DNA from: JBDTMT01 sp033764095
GTDB taxonomy: Bacteria; Desulfobacterota; Binatia; HRBIN30; CADEER01
Assembly (NCBI GenBank): GCA_033764095.1
Contig: JANRJF010000238.1
Coordinates: 1-20,583, forward strand
Length of the DNA stretch: 20,583 nucleotides
Direction of reading: 5' to 3'
Numbering within the stretch: the first letter of the stretch is position 1; every line of letters begins with the position of its first letter. The position numbers and the translations under genes are program-made. Positions 1-7,195 of this stretch are shown piece by piece. Below the pieces are notes generated by a model, which was not told the origin of the DNA, searched no databases, and worked only from the letters and a program-made list of their open reading frames with translations.

Positions 1-130
1 GCTGGCCGACTGGCGCCGCTGCGGCGCCACCGCCGCCCATCTCGGCCTGCGGCATCGCAGCCTGGCGCATCTGCTCGAGCTGCTCGACCGCGTCGGCCGC
101 GAGGTGCTGCCGCTGATCGGCGAGGCGTGA
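1..130 (+). CDS. C-terminal end of a cut gene, possibly LLM-family oxidoreductase
   Basis: An open frame enters from the left edge (first full codon at position 2) and stops with TGA at 128-130, giving the last 42 residues of a protein. The visible tail contains WRRCGATAAHLGLR followed by a Leu-rich helix ending GREVLPLI. A W-x-x-x-GA strand followed by a final helix ending in REV-x-P is common at the C-terminus of luciferase-like (LLM) flavin/F420 oxidoreductases, and another LLM gene lies at 17229-18218. The fragment is too short to be sure of the family. That it is coding is supported by the uninterrupted frame and the strongly GC-biased third positions. Confidence 0.45.
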   Translation, partial: LADWRRCGATAAHLGLRHRSLAHLLELLDRVGREVLPLIGEA

Positions 131-143
131 CGCCCGCCGCCCA

Positions 144-545
144 ATGCGCCACGCTTCTTCACGACCGCGGCACGACAGCCCAACGACGGCACGCACGGCC
201 GTTGTGCCGTGGTGTAGTGGTGGTGAACGCAGCCCGCGGCGCAGAACCGCCGTTGCCCTGCTCGCCGCCCTGCTCGCGCTCCCGGTCGCTGCGCAGCCGA
301 CGCCGACCGCTGGTACACGTTATCGAGCCGGCATTTCCGGCATGCACTGCCGCGCCGACGGCTGCCTGCCGGAGGTGCGCGCCGCCCTGCTCGCCCTGCC
401 CGGCGTCGCCGACGCCACGCTCGACTTCAACACCAAGACCGCGATCGTCAGCCTCGCTCCTGGCGCGGCGCTTAACCGTGCGGCGGTCTCGGCGGCGCTG
501 CGCGAGGCCGGCTATGGGCTCACCACGTTCGACCGCCTGCCCTGA
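144..545 (+). CDS. Secreted heavy-metal-associated (HMA/MerP-like) domain protein with unusual CX4C
   Basis: A 133-residue protein. Residues about 35-51 form a hydrophobic segment after an Arg cluster and end in LPVAA-Q, which looks like a Sec signal peptide. The mature part is a single HMA-type ferredoxin-like domain: strand GISGMHC, a helix, PGVADATLDF, a strand, and a closing helix ending EAGYGL. The classical metal site is GMxCxxC. Here it reads GMHCRADGC, so the cysteines are four residues apart instead of two. The family binds soft metals (Cu, Hg, Zn) and passes them to transporters; the altered loop may change or abolish binding. The ATG at 144 gives an unusually long n-region, so a GTG at 204 is a plausible alternative start; neither has a clear Shine-Dalgarno. 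No metal transporter is adjacent, and the next gene is the BamD-like lipoprotein. Confidence 0.75.
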   Translation: MRHASSRPRHDSPTTARTAVVPWCSGGERSPRRRTAVALLAALLALPVAAQPTPTAGTRYRAGISGMHCRADGCLPEVRAALLALPGVADATLDFNTKTAIVSLAPGAALNRAAVSAALREAGYGLTTFDRLP

Positions 546-589
546 GCACCCGCTTTGCGCCCGCTCGGCGGTTCGGACATAGTTCAGCG

Positions 590-1540
590 ATGCGTCGCTG
601 CACTGCCGCCCTGCTGTGTGCCACCGGCGCGTTGCTCGCCGGCTGCTCGACGCAGGCGCCGAGCAGCGCCGACGAGTATTACAAGACGGCGTCCGAGAAC
701 ATGCGTCTCGGGTCGTACAACCAGGCGATCGAGACCTACCGGGCGCTGCTCGACGAGCATCCGTTCAGCCAGTACAGCGAGGAGGCCGAGCTGAAGATCG
801 GCGTCGCGCAGTACAAGGACAAGGCGTGTCCGGAGGCGACGGCGTCGTTCGCCGACTTCCAGCGCCGCCATCCGACCAGCCCGTACCTGCCGCAGGTCGG
901 CTACCTCCTCGGCCAGTGTGCCGAGGAACAGATGCGACCGTCGGACCGCGACCAGAGCGCCTCGCAGAACGCCCACGCCTACTACCAGGCGGTGATCCAG
1001 CAGTTCCCCACCAGCCCGTACGCGCAGCTGGCACGCGAGCAGCTGATGCATGCGCGCGAGACGTTGGCCGGCCATGAGCTGACCGTCGCCGACTACTACC
1101 AGTCGCATGACAATTCGCCGGCCGCGACCACCCGGCTGCTCGACCTGGTCAACCGCTTCAACGACACCGACGTCGCCGGCGACGCGCTGCTGCAGCTGGG
1201 CGAGATCTACGAGCGCAACGGCGACACCGACAAGGCGATGCTCGCCTTCGCGGCAGTGCGCTACCACCATCCCGACCACGAGGCGGCGCGCGCCGCCGAG
1301 CAGGCGCTCGACGCGCTGCGCGCCGACGCCGGCGACCCGCCGAGCGGCGATCCGCTCGCCGTGCTGCGCGCCGAAACCGGCCGGACGCGCGACATCGCCA
1401 TCGCCCAGTCGACGCGGCCGATCACCTCGAAGCGGGCGAGCGGCCCGCCACAGAGCGGCGCCGGCAGCGGCTTCGGTCTGCCCGGCGGCACCGCGCCCTT
1501 CGGCCGCTCGAGCGGCTACGGCACGCCGGGGCGGTACTGA
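590..1540 (+). CDS. bamD: BamD/ComL-like outer-membrane assembly lipoprotein
   Basis: A 316-residue lipoprotein. The signal peptide ends in the lipobox LAGC (Cys19 would be lipidated). It is followed by TPR-type helices beginning SADEYYKTASENMRLGSYNQAIETY, then the HPFSQYSEEAELKIG and HPTSPYLPQVGYLLGQC repeats typical of BamD/YfiO, a subunit of the BAM complex that inserts beta-barrel proteins into the outer membrane. BamD is usually about 245 residues; this one has a C-terminal extension (about 255-316) rich in Gly, Pro and Ser. Two cysteines (80 and 110) sit in neighbouring helices and could form a disulfide in the periplasm. Its presence is the best evidence for a Gram-negative cell. Other TPR lipoproteins could look similar, but the fit to BamD over the first 230 residues is good. 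The gene ends just before a repeat hairpin. Confidence 0.85.
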   Translation: MRRCTAALLCATGALLAGCSTQAPSSADEYYKTASENMRLGSYNQAIETYRALLDEHPFSQYSEEAELKIGVAQYKDKACPEATASFADFQRRHPTSPYLPQVGYLLGQCAEEQMRPSDRDQSASQNAHAYYQAVIQQFPTSPYAQLAREQLMHARETLAGHELTVADYYQSHDNSPAATTRLLDLVNRFNDTDVAGDALLQLGEIYERNGDTDKAMLAFAAVRYHHPDHEAARAAEQALDALRADAGDPPSGDPLAVLRAETGRTRDIAIAQSTRPITSKRASGPPQSGAGSGFGLPGGTAPFGRSSGYGTPGRY

Positions 1541-1553
1541 GGGCTGGCTCGCG

Positions 1554-1616
1554 GCTGTCAGCCGTCAGCTATCAGCCAAGCGATGACCTGATGGCTGACA
1601 GCTGATGGCTGAGAGC
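1554..1616. repeat. REP-like imperfect inverted repeat (GTCAGC/GCTGAC family)
   Basis: Two 25-nt arms, 1554-1578 and 1592-1616, are reverse complements with three mismatches and a 13-nt spacer. Each arm is built from short units of the type GCTGTCAGC or GCTGATGGC. Copies of the same units occur at 18273-18350. It lies 14 bp after the bamD stop codon and could fold in the transcript, but there is no T-run for an intrinsic terminator. It resembles the extragenic palindromes found in many large GC-rich genomes. Confidence 0.75.
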
Positions 1617-1644
1617 TGAAAGCTGCTTCGTTGAAACACCCCGA

Positions 1645-1685
1645 TTGACTCTCCGCGCGCGGCTGCACTAAGCCTGCGCGGAGAG
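1645..1685 (+). promoter_or_regulatory. Candidate promoter with a 10-bp dyad ahead of the riboswitch
   Basis: TTGACT at 1645-1650 is a good -35-like box. After a 16-nt spacer comes ACTAAG at 1667-1672, a weak -10 preceded by TG (extended -10 style). Transcription would then start near 1679, about 25 nt before the riboswitch. A perfect 10-bp inverted repeat (1649-1658 and 1676-1685, CTCTCCGCGC and its complement) brackets the spacer and the -10 region. It could be an operator or a leader hairpin. The -10 match is poor, so the promoter call is tentative; the dyad itself is exact. Confidence 0.35.
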
Positions 1686-1702
1686 AGTTCGCGACCACAT
1701 AT

Positions 1703-1822
1703 CCTTATCCAGAGTGGCTGAGGGACTGGCCCTTCGACGCCACAGCAACCGGTCCCCGGGGAAATCCCCCGGCGGGCGCAGGTGCTAAATCCAGCCGGGA
1801 AATTGCGCCCGGGGAGATAAGG
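1703..1822 (+). promoter_or_regulatory. SAM-I (S-box) riboswitch aptamer
   Basis: This matches the S-box consensus closely. P1 is a perfect 7-bp helix, CCTTATC (1703-1709) with GATAAGG (1816-1822). P2 pairs GTGGC (1714-1718) with GCCAC (1739-1743), and inside it AGGG (1721-1724) pairs with CCCT (1730-1733) around the conserved ACTGG. The invariant AGCAACC follows, then a GC-rich P3 hairpin, the conserved GGTGCTAAATCC (1781-1792), and P4 (CCGGG 1795-1799 with CCCGG 1808-1812). The RNA binds S-adenosylmethionine and in known cases shuts off methionine, cysteine and SAM genes when SAM is plentiful. Here it precedes a sulfur-carrier operon of five genes (1873-5812). Confidence 0.95.
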
Positions 1823-1840
1823 CGAAGAGCAATCCGTTCT

Positions 1841-1879
1841 TGGCCTCGTTTCCCCCGGGAAAGAGGCCATTGTTGTTTT
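1841..1879 (+). terminator. Riboswitch-controlled intrinsic terminator (expression platform)
   Basis: TGGCCTC (1841-1847) pairs perfectly with GAGGCCA (1863-1869). The stem continues after a one-base bulge as TTTCC with GGAAA and a small C-rich loop, followed by the T-rich tract TTGTTGTTTT (1870-1879). A competing antiterminator can be drawn: AGGC (1820-1823) with GCCT (1843-1846), and AAGA (1825-1828) with TCTT (1838-1841), separated only by a G-G mismatch. It uses the 3' strand of aptamer P1 and the 5' arm of the terminator, so the two states exclude each other. With SAM bound, P1 forms and the terminator folds. Confidence 0.85.
1860..1875 (+). promoter_or_regulatory. Shine-Dalgarno and TTG start embedded in the terminator
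   Basis: AAAGAGG (1860-1866) is the only good ribosome-binding site before the first gene. It lies six bases ahead of the TTG at 1873-1875 and three bases ahead of the TTG at 1870. The site is part of the 3' arm of the terminator stem, and the TTG codons are part of its T-tract. This decides the start at 1873 rather than at the TTG at 1840, which sits in the 5' arm and has no Shine-Dalgarno. Confidence 0.65.
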
Positions 1880-2622
1880 CTGCCCCGACAGACGAACGGA
1901 ACGACGCGGCGGCGCTCGCCGCCGGCCATGTGCTGGTGGTCGGCGTCGGGGCGCTCGGCTGCCCGGCGGCGTGGACGCTGGCCGCCGCGGGGGTCGGGCG
2001 GCTGACGCTGGTCGATCCGGACCGCGTCGAGCTGTCCAATCTGCACCGTCAGGTCCTGCACTCGACCGCGACGCTCGGCCAGCCGAAGGTCGAGTCGGCG
2101 GCGGCGCGCCTGCGAGCCGCCTTCCCGGCGGTGACGGTGGAGACGCGCGCCGAAGCGGTGACGGCCGCCAACCTGCCGGCCTACTTCGCCGCCGCCGACT
2201 TCGTCATCGACGCGACCGACGGAGTGGCGGCGAAGTTCCTGCTGAACGACGGCGCGGTCGCCTGCCGGCGGCCCTACTCGCACGCCGGCGTGCTCGGATT
2301 TCTCGGCCAGACGCTCACCGTGCTGCCGGGGCGCAGCGCCTGTTACCGCTGCCTCTTTCCCGAGCCGCCGCCAGCCGACGAGGTGCCGAGCTGCCAGTCG
2401 GCCGGCGTGATCGGGGCGATCGCCGGCGTGATCGGCGCCGTGCAGGCGGGCGAGGCGCTCGCTCATCTGACCGGCCAGGTGCCCAGCCTGGCCGACCATC
2501 TGTTGTCCTTCGACGGGTTGACCGGGCGCTGGCGGCGCATCCGGGTGGCGCGCAATCCGCGCTGCCCGCGCTGCGCGGCGGTCTCGCCGGCGGCGCTGGA
2601 TGCCGCCGGCCGCGCGGGCTAA
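1873..2622 (+). CDS. E1-like adenylyltransferase (ThiF/MoeB/HesA family), N-terminally short
   Basis: A 249-residue protein from the TTG at 1873. The family adenylates the C-terminal glycine of ubiquitin-like sulfur carriers with ATP. All core motifs are present: GVGALG (24-29), the DPD acidic motif (48-50), SNLHRQ (55-60), GQPK with Lys72, and DATD with Asp116 at the position of the MoeB catalytic Asp130. Two zinc CxxC pairs are also seen (157/160 and 231/234), and Cys174 matches the MoeB Cys187 region. MoeB and ThiF normally begin with a helix containing RYxRQ, about 30 residues before the glycine motif. This protein has only about 20 residues there and lacks that motif; a stop codon upstream and the riboswitch leave no room for it. 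It has no rhodanese domain. It stops 12 nt before the next gene, under riboswitch control. The likely substrate is CysO (3921-4196). Confidence 0.9.
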   Translation: MFSAPTDERNDAAALAAGHVLVVGVGALGCPAAWTLAAAGVGRLTLVDPDRVELSNLHRQVLHSTATLGQPKVESAAARLRAAFPAVTVETRAEAVTAANLPAYFAAADFVIDATDGVAAKFLLNDGAVACRRPYSHAGVLGFLGQTLTVLPGRSACYRCLFPEPPPADEVPSCQSAGVIGAIAGVIGAVQAGEALAHLTGQVPSLADHLLSFDGLTGRWRRIRVARNPRCPRCAAVSPAALDAAGRAG

Positions 2623-2634
2623 GGGAGGGAGTCC

Positions 2635-3897
<1,263 letters not shown>

Positions 3898-3920
3898 CGC
3901 CGGTCAATCCAGGAGGATTC

Positions 3921-4196
3921 ATGCCCGCCAAGGTTCGCATTCCCACCCCGCTGCGCCGCTTCACCGGCGGCTCCGAGGAAGTCGGCGCCAGCGGCGCCAC
4001 CGTCGGTGCCGTGGTCGACGACCTCGAGCGCCAGTTCGCCGGTATCAAAGAGCGGTTGTGCGACGAGGAGGGCCGCGTGCGGCGCTTCGTCAACATCTAC
4101 CTGAACGGCGACGACATCCGCTTCCTCTCGCACCTGGAGACCGCGGTGAAGGACGGCGACGAGCTGTCGATCGTCCCGGCCATCGCCGGAGGCTGA
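3921..4196 (+). CDS. cysO: CysO-type sulfur carrier protein (MoaD/ThiS family)
   Basis: A 91-residue ubiquitin-like protein with an excellent Shine-Dalgarno (AGGAGG, 3911-3916). It resembles mycobacterial CysO as I remember it: IPTPLRRFTGG near the N-terminus, ASGATVGAVVDDLE, a central RRFVNIYLNGDD, and the C-terminus VPAIAGG. The chain ends exactly at the Gly-Gly, so no protease is needed to expose it. The terminal glycine would be adenylated by an E1-like enzyme and converted to a thiocarboxylate that donates sulfide to PLP enzymes. It lies 23 nt after the threonine-synthase-like gene and five nt before cysM, so it is probably the shared sulfur donor of both. The ThiS and MoaD relatives serve thiamine and molybdopterin, but no such genes are present here. 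Confidence 0.92.
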   Translation: MPAKVRIPTPLRRFTGGSEEVGASGATVGAVVDDLERQFAGIKERLCDEEGRVRRFVNIYLNGDDIRFLSHLETAVKDGDELSIVPAIAGG

Positions 4197-4201
4197 CCGC
4201 G

Positions 4202-5191
4202 ATGGCCGCGGCGCCGGGCATGGCGACCGACGCGGCCGCACCGCCGGCACCGGCGCGTGCCGAGTCGGTGCTCGACCTGATCGGCGGCACGCCGCTGCTC
4301 GACGTCACGGCGATGGGCCGCGGCCTGTCGCCGCGCGTTCGGCTGCTCGCCAAGCTGGAGGGGATGAATCCCGGCGGCTCGGTGAAGGACCGCGCGGCGC
4401 TGTCGATGGTGCGCCACGGGCTGGCCACCGGCGCGCTGGCGCCGGGCAAGACCATCGTCGACTCGACCTCCGGCAACACCGGCATCGCACTGGCGATGAT
4501 CGGCGCGGCACTCGGCTATCCGGTGACGCTGGTGATGCCCGAGAACGTCAGCCGCGAGCGCAAGCGCATCATCCACGCCTACGGCGCGCGGGTGGTGTTC
4601 AGCAGCGGCATGGAGGGCTCCGACGGCGCCATCCTGAAATGCCGCCAGCTGCTCGCCGAGGGCGGCGCGAGGTACTTCAAGCCCGACCAGTACTTCAACG
4701 AGATGAATCCGCGCGCCCACTTCGAGTCCACCGGGCCGGAGATCTGGGAGGCGACCGAGGGGCGGGTGACGCACTTCATCGCCGGCATCGGCACCGGCGG
4801 CACGGTGATGGGCACCGGACGCTACCTCAAGTCGCGCAACGCCGCCGTGCAGATCATTGCCGCCGAGCCGGACGACGCCCTGCACGGGCTGGAAGGGCTC
4901 AAGCACATGGCGAGCTCGATCGTGCCGGGCATCTACAAGGAGCAGGAGCTCGACGCCAAGGTTCCGGTGCCGACCGACACCGCCTACGATCTCGTGTACG
5001 AGCTGGCGGCGCGCTTCGGCCTGGTGGTCGGGCAGTCGTCCGGCGCGGCGCTCTACGCCGGGCTGCGCGTCGCGCGCGAGCTCGATGCCGGCGTCATCGT
5101 GATGATCTTCCCCGACTTCGGCGAGCGCTACCTGAGCACCAACCTGTGGGCTGGCTGGAAGGAGTGGCAGCAGCGCCATCCGCGCCGCTAG
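4202..5191 (+). CDS. cysM: CysM-type cysteine synthase, probably CysO-dependent
   Basis: A 329-residue fold-type II PLP enzyme of the cysteine synthase / cystathionine beta-synthase group. Lys62 in GSVKDR binds PLP, TSGNTG (89-94) is the substrate loop, and GIGTGGT (195-201) holds the cofactor phosphate. PEN-x-S-x-ER (114-120) and a C-terminal DFGERYLST fit the group. The GGAGG at the end of cysO is its Shine-Dalgarno, nine nt before the ATG at 4202; an ATG at 4220 is a weaker alternative. With cysO next door, the likely reaction is beta-replacement on an activated serine with CysO thiocarboxylate. In M. tuberculosis CysM, as I recall, an Arg after AAEP recognises O-phosphoserine; here the same place reads AAEPDD, so the acceptor could be O-acetylserine or another form. 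The first 20 residues are Ala/Pro-rich and probably disordered. Confidence 0.9.
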   Translation: MAAAPGMATDAAAPPAPARAESVLDLIGGTPLLDVTAMGRGLSPRVRLLAKLEGMNPGGSVKDRAALSMVRHGLATGALAPGKTIVDSTSGNTGIALAMIGAALGYPVTLVMPENVSRERKRIIHAYGARVVFSSGMEGSDGAILKCRQLLAEGGARYFKPDQYFNEMNPRAHFESTGPEIWEATEGRVTHFIAGIGTGGTVMGTGRYLKSRNAAVQIIAAEPDDALHGLEGLKHMASSIVPGIYKEQELDAKVPVPTDTAYDLVYELAARFGLVVGQSSGAALYAGLRVARELDAGVIVMIFPDFGERYLSTNLWAGWKEWQQRHPRR

Positions 5192-5200
5192 CGCCGCGCC

Positions 5201-5812
5201 GTGCTGAGCGACGAGCAGATCGACCGATACAGCCGGCAGATCATCCTGCCGCAGGTCGGCGCCGCCGGTCAGCAACGCCTGCTCGGCACTCGCGCCGCCG
5301 TGCACGGCTGCGGCGCGCTCGCCGCCACCGCCGCCCGCTACCTGGTTGGCGCGGGCATCGGCGGGGTGAGTGTCGACGACGCCGAGCTCGCCGAGGAGTT
5401 GCGGCGGCTGAATCCCGACGTCGCGGTGTCGGTCGCGGGCCATGCCGGCGCCGCGCTGGTGCTGGTCGCGGACCTCGCGCGCGACGCGCTCGACGCGGTG
5501 GCGGCGACCGCGCCGCCGCTGTGCATCGGCGCCGGCCTGACGGCAGGCGGCGGCTGGCTACACGTCGCCGGCGGCGGTCGCGGCTGCCTCCCCTGCGCGG
5601 CGCGCGCGGCGGGACCGGGCGGTGGCGAGGCGATCCGCGCCGCCATCGCGGCCAGTGCGCTGGGCGCGGTCGCGGCGTTGAGCGGCCTGACGCACGTGTT
5701 GCGGCTCGACACGCCGCACCCGGAGCTCTGGTGGCGATTCGACGCGGCGGCGGCCACGCTCACGCCGCAACGATTGCAGCGCCGCGCCGCCTGCCACGCC
5801 CCGTCGCACTGA
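5201..5812 (+). CDS. Degenerate E1-like (ThiF/MoeB) protein, possible non-catalytic partner
   Basis: A 203-residue protein from a GTG start nine nt after cysM. It opens with LSDEQIDRYSRQIILPQVG, a textbook MoeB/ThiF N-terminal helix; Arg12 matches MoeB Arg14. The core is eroded. The glycine motif reads GCGALA. The stretch carrying the DxD acidic motif, SNLxRQ and the catalytic Lys appears deleted, since VDDAEL runs straight into LRRLNPDV. No DxTD motif is seen. One CLPC zinc pair remains, and the second is lost or replaced near ACHAPSH. It should not adenylate anything alone. The frame is intact over 600 bp with normal codon bias, which argues against simple decay. The first gene of the operon lacks precisely the N-terminal helix kept here, so a heterodimer is plausible. 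The alternative is a decaying paralogue. Confidence 0.8.
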   Translation: MLSDEQIDRYSRQIILPQVGAAGQQRLLGTRAAVHGCGALAATAARYLVGAGIGGVSVDDAELAEELRRLNPDVAVSVAGHAGAALVLVADLARDALDAVAATAPPLCIGAGLTAGGGWLHVAGGGRGCLPCAARAAGPGGGEAIRAAIAASALGAVAALSGLTHVLRLDTPHPELWWRFDAAAATLTPQRLQRRAACHAPSH

Positions 5813-5820
5813 CGCGACGG
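5801..5820. terminator. Stem-loop between convergent genes, terminator-like
   Basis: CCGTCGC (5801-5807) and GCGACGG (5814-5820) form a perfect 7-bp stem with a 6-nt loop. The stem includes the stop codon region of the degenerate E1 gene and lies 11 bp from the end of the convergent minus-strand gene. No T-tract follows on either side, so it is at most a Rho-assisted or bidirectional boundary element. Confidence 0.35.
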
Positions 5821-5831
5821 CGCCGGTCGGC

Positions 5832-6089
5832 TCAGAAGCGCAGCTCGACGCGCAGCCCGAAGACGGCCTCGAGCAGCAGCGCGGCGAGGAACAGCGCCGT
5901 CAGCAGCACGCCGAGCGCCGCCAGCGCGATGCCGGAGAGCGCCACCAGGCCGAGCAGCGCGCCGAGCGCCAGCCCCGGCGCCATCCAGCCCGGCAGCAGC
6001 GTGAGACGATCGCCGAAGCCGATGCGCTCCCGCCAATCGACCCATTGCGCGCCGAGTTGGCGCCACAGGTCGGCCCCGAGCCCGTCCAT
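5832..6089 (-). CDS. Small membrane protein of unknown function
   Basis: An 85-residue protein. Residues 1-30 are polar with several Trp and Arg; residues about 34-78 form a long hydrophobic block best read as two transmembrane helices with a short turn. The tail is VELRF. Its ATG overlaps the stop of the preceding gene by one base (TGATG), a sign of translational coupling, and it closes the sigma / anti-sigma operon. I do not recognise the family. It may assist the secreted protein encoded upstream or the anti-sigma factor in the membrane, but nothing in the sequence shows this. Confidence 0.6.
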   Translation of the reverse strand: MDGLGADLWRQLGAQWVDWRERIGFGDRLTLLPGWMAPGLALGALLGLVALSGIALAALGVLLTALFLAALLLEAVFGLRVELRF

Positions 6090-6628
6090 CAGTGCGGGCT
6101 CGAGCTGGCCTGCACCGGCAGCGCCGGCTGGCGGGTGCGGGCGCCGATGGCAATGATCAGCACGCCGTCGCCGTAGCGCGGTCCGCCGACCAGGAACACG
6201 CCGCGGTTCTTCAGCGACAGCACCGTGTTGACCAGCGGCCGCGCGCCCTGGATCAGCATGACGCCGAGCGAGACGCGATCGCCGTGCACCCCGCGCGGGG
6301 TCACCACCAGGTAGCGGCCGCCGGGGAGCAGGAACTGCTCCTCGCGGCGCCACGGCATGACGCGCCGCTCGCCCTGCACCAGCGTGTAGGACGAGTACGG
6401 GAAGAGCTGCAGGAAGGGCCGCTTGAACGGCGCCAGGGCGGGGTCGAAGCGCTTGCCGGCGCTGCTCGCCAGCACCGTGTCGATGCGCACCTCGACGCCG
6501 TCGTCGGGCGTCGCCAACGCCGGCGGCGGCAGCTCGGCATTCTCGGCGGCGGCCGGCGTGATCGCCAGGCTGGCGGCCAACAGGCAGACGGCGGGCAGCG
6601 CGCCGCAGGTTACTCGAGCGAGTCCCAT
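6089..6628 (-). CDS. Secreted protein of unknown function in the sigma-factor operon
   Basis: A 179-residue protein with a signal peptide (residues 1-28, ending ITPAAA). The mature part is a compact, mostly beta-looking domain: VEVRIDTVLAS, then an FDPALAPFKRPFLQLFPYSSY block, ERRVMPWRREEQFLLPGGRYLVV, LGVMLIQGARPLVNTVLSLKNRG and a final GDGVLIIAIGA. I recognise no enzyme motif and there are no Cys residues in the mature part. It overlaps the anti-sigma gene by 19 bp and is coupled to the small membrane protein after it, so it probably belongs to the same envelope-response unit. It could be a sensed or induced periplasmic protein. The start at 6628 has only a weak Shine-Dalgarno. Confidence 0.65.
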   Translation of the reverse strand: MGLARVTCGALPAVCLLAASLAITPAAAENAELPPPALATPDDGVEVRIDTVLASSAGKRFDPALAPFKRPFLQLFPYSSYTLVQGERRVMPWRREEQFLLPGGRYLVVTPRGVHGDRVSLGVMLIQGARPLVNTVLSLKNRGVFLVGGPRYGDGVLIIAIGARTRQPALPVQASSSPH

Positions 6629-7176
6629 TCGTCCGACACGGGTTCGACCACTCCGCCCGCGTCATCCATGATCCAGAGGAGGGTGGTGTTGGTCTCCGCA
6701 TCGGTGACGAGGGCTACCGAATCGACGCTGCTCTGCATGGAGTCGAGCTTGGCGGAGTTGTCGATCTTGGCGCGCGGCGCCACCTGCGCCGTCGACGCCG
6801 GCGTCTTCTCGACGTCCGTCGGTTGGATCAGCAGCAGGGCCAACAGCGCAGCGGCCGCCGCGCCGGCGTACGCCGGACCGCGCAGCCCCCACCCGAGGCG
6901 ATGTTCCTCCCACCAGGCGCGCCAGCGCCCGAGCAGCGAGGGGGCGCGCGGCGCCAGGCGCGGCGCGACCCCGGCCCAGACGCGGCTCAGGTCGACCTCG
7001 TCCACCAGCGCCGAGACGTGCGACGCGACCGCCTCCTGCAGGTGCTCCAGCTCGCGCAACTCCTGCTCGCAGGTCGTGCAGCGCGTGCTGTGCAGCGCGA
7101 CGCTGCGCATCTGCCGCGCCTCCAGCTCGCCGTCGAAGAACAGCGGCAGCAGGGGTCGGGTTTCGCGGCAGGTCAC
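6610..7176 (-). CDS. Zinc-binding anti-sigma factor (ZAS type), membrane-anchored
   Basis: A 188-residue protein from a GTG start with a good Shine-Dalgarno (GAGGAG). The N-terminus carries the full ZAS zinc motif Cys3-x25-His29-x3-Cys33-x2-Cys36, which in this family holds the cognate ECF sigma factor in the cytoplasm. Residues about 102-117 form one transmembrane helix. The remaining 70 residues, rich in Asp, Ser and Thr and ending EWDSLE, would lie in the periplasm. It directly follows the sigma gene with a 19-nt gap, the usual arrangement of such pairs. Release could come from thiol oxidation at the zinc site or regulated proteolysis; the sequence does not say which. Confidence 0.88.
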   Translation of the reverse strand: MTCRETRPLLPLFFDGELEARQMRSVALHSTRCTTCEQELRELEHLQEAVASHVSALVDEVDLSRVWAGVAPRLAPRAPSLLGRWRAWWEEHRLGWGLRGPAYAGAAAAALLALLLIQPTDVEKTPASTAQVAPRAKIDNSAKLDSMQSSVDSVALVTDAETNTTLLWIMDDAGGVVEPVSDEWDSLE

Positions 7177-7195
7177 CGTGCCGCTCCTCGGGTCG

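Noticed and set aside
196..245. tRNA-like stretch GTGGTGTAGTGGTGG
   Set aside because: It resembles a D-arm, but no acceptor stem, anticodon stem or TTCGA arm can be formed around it, and it lies in the HMA-protein frame.
1840..1872. TTG at 1840 as start of the first E1-like gene
   Set aside because: It lies in the 5' arm of the terminator with no Shine-Dalgarno, and adds residues unlike any ThiF/MoeB N-terminus. The TTG at 1873 follows AAAGAGG at good spacing.
4097..5443. Minus-strand open frame opposite cysO, cysM and the second E1-like gene
   Set aside because: Same kind of composition-driven shadow; the plus-strand genes have clear motifs and ribosome-binding sites.
5201..5812. Reading the second E1-like gene as a dead pseudogene
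   Set aside because: The frame is intact, codon bias is normal, it is tightly spaced after cysM, and the RYSRQ helix is perfectly kept while only the catalytic parts are lost. Decay cannot be fully excluded.
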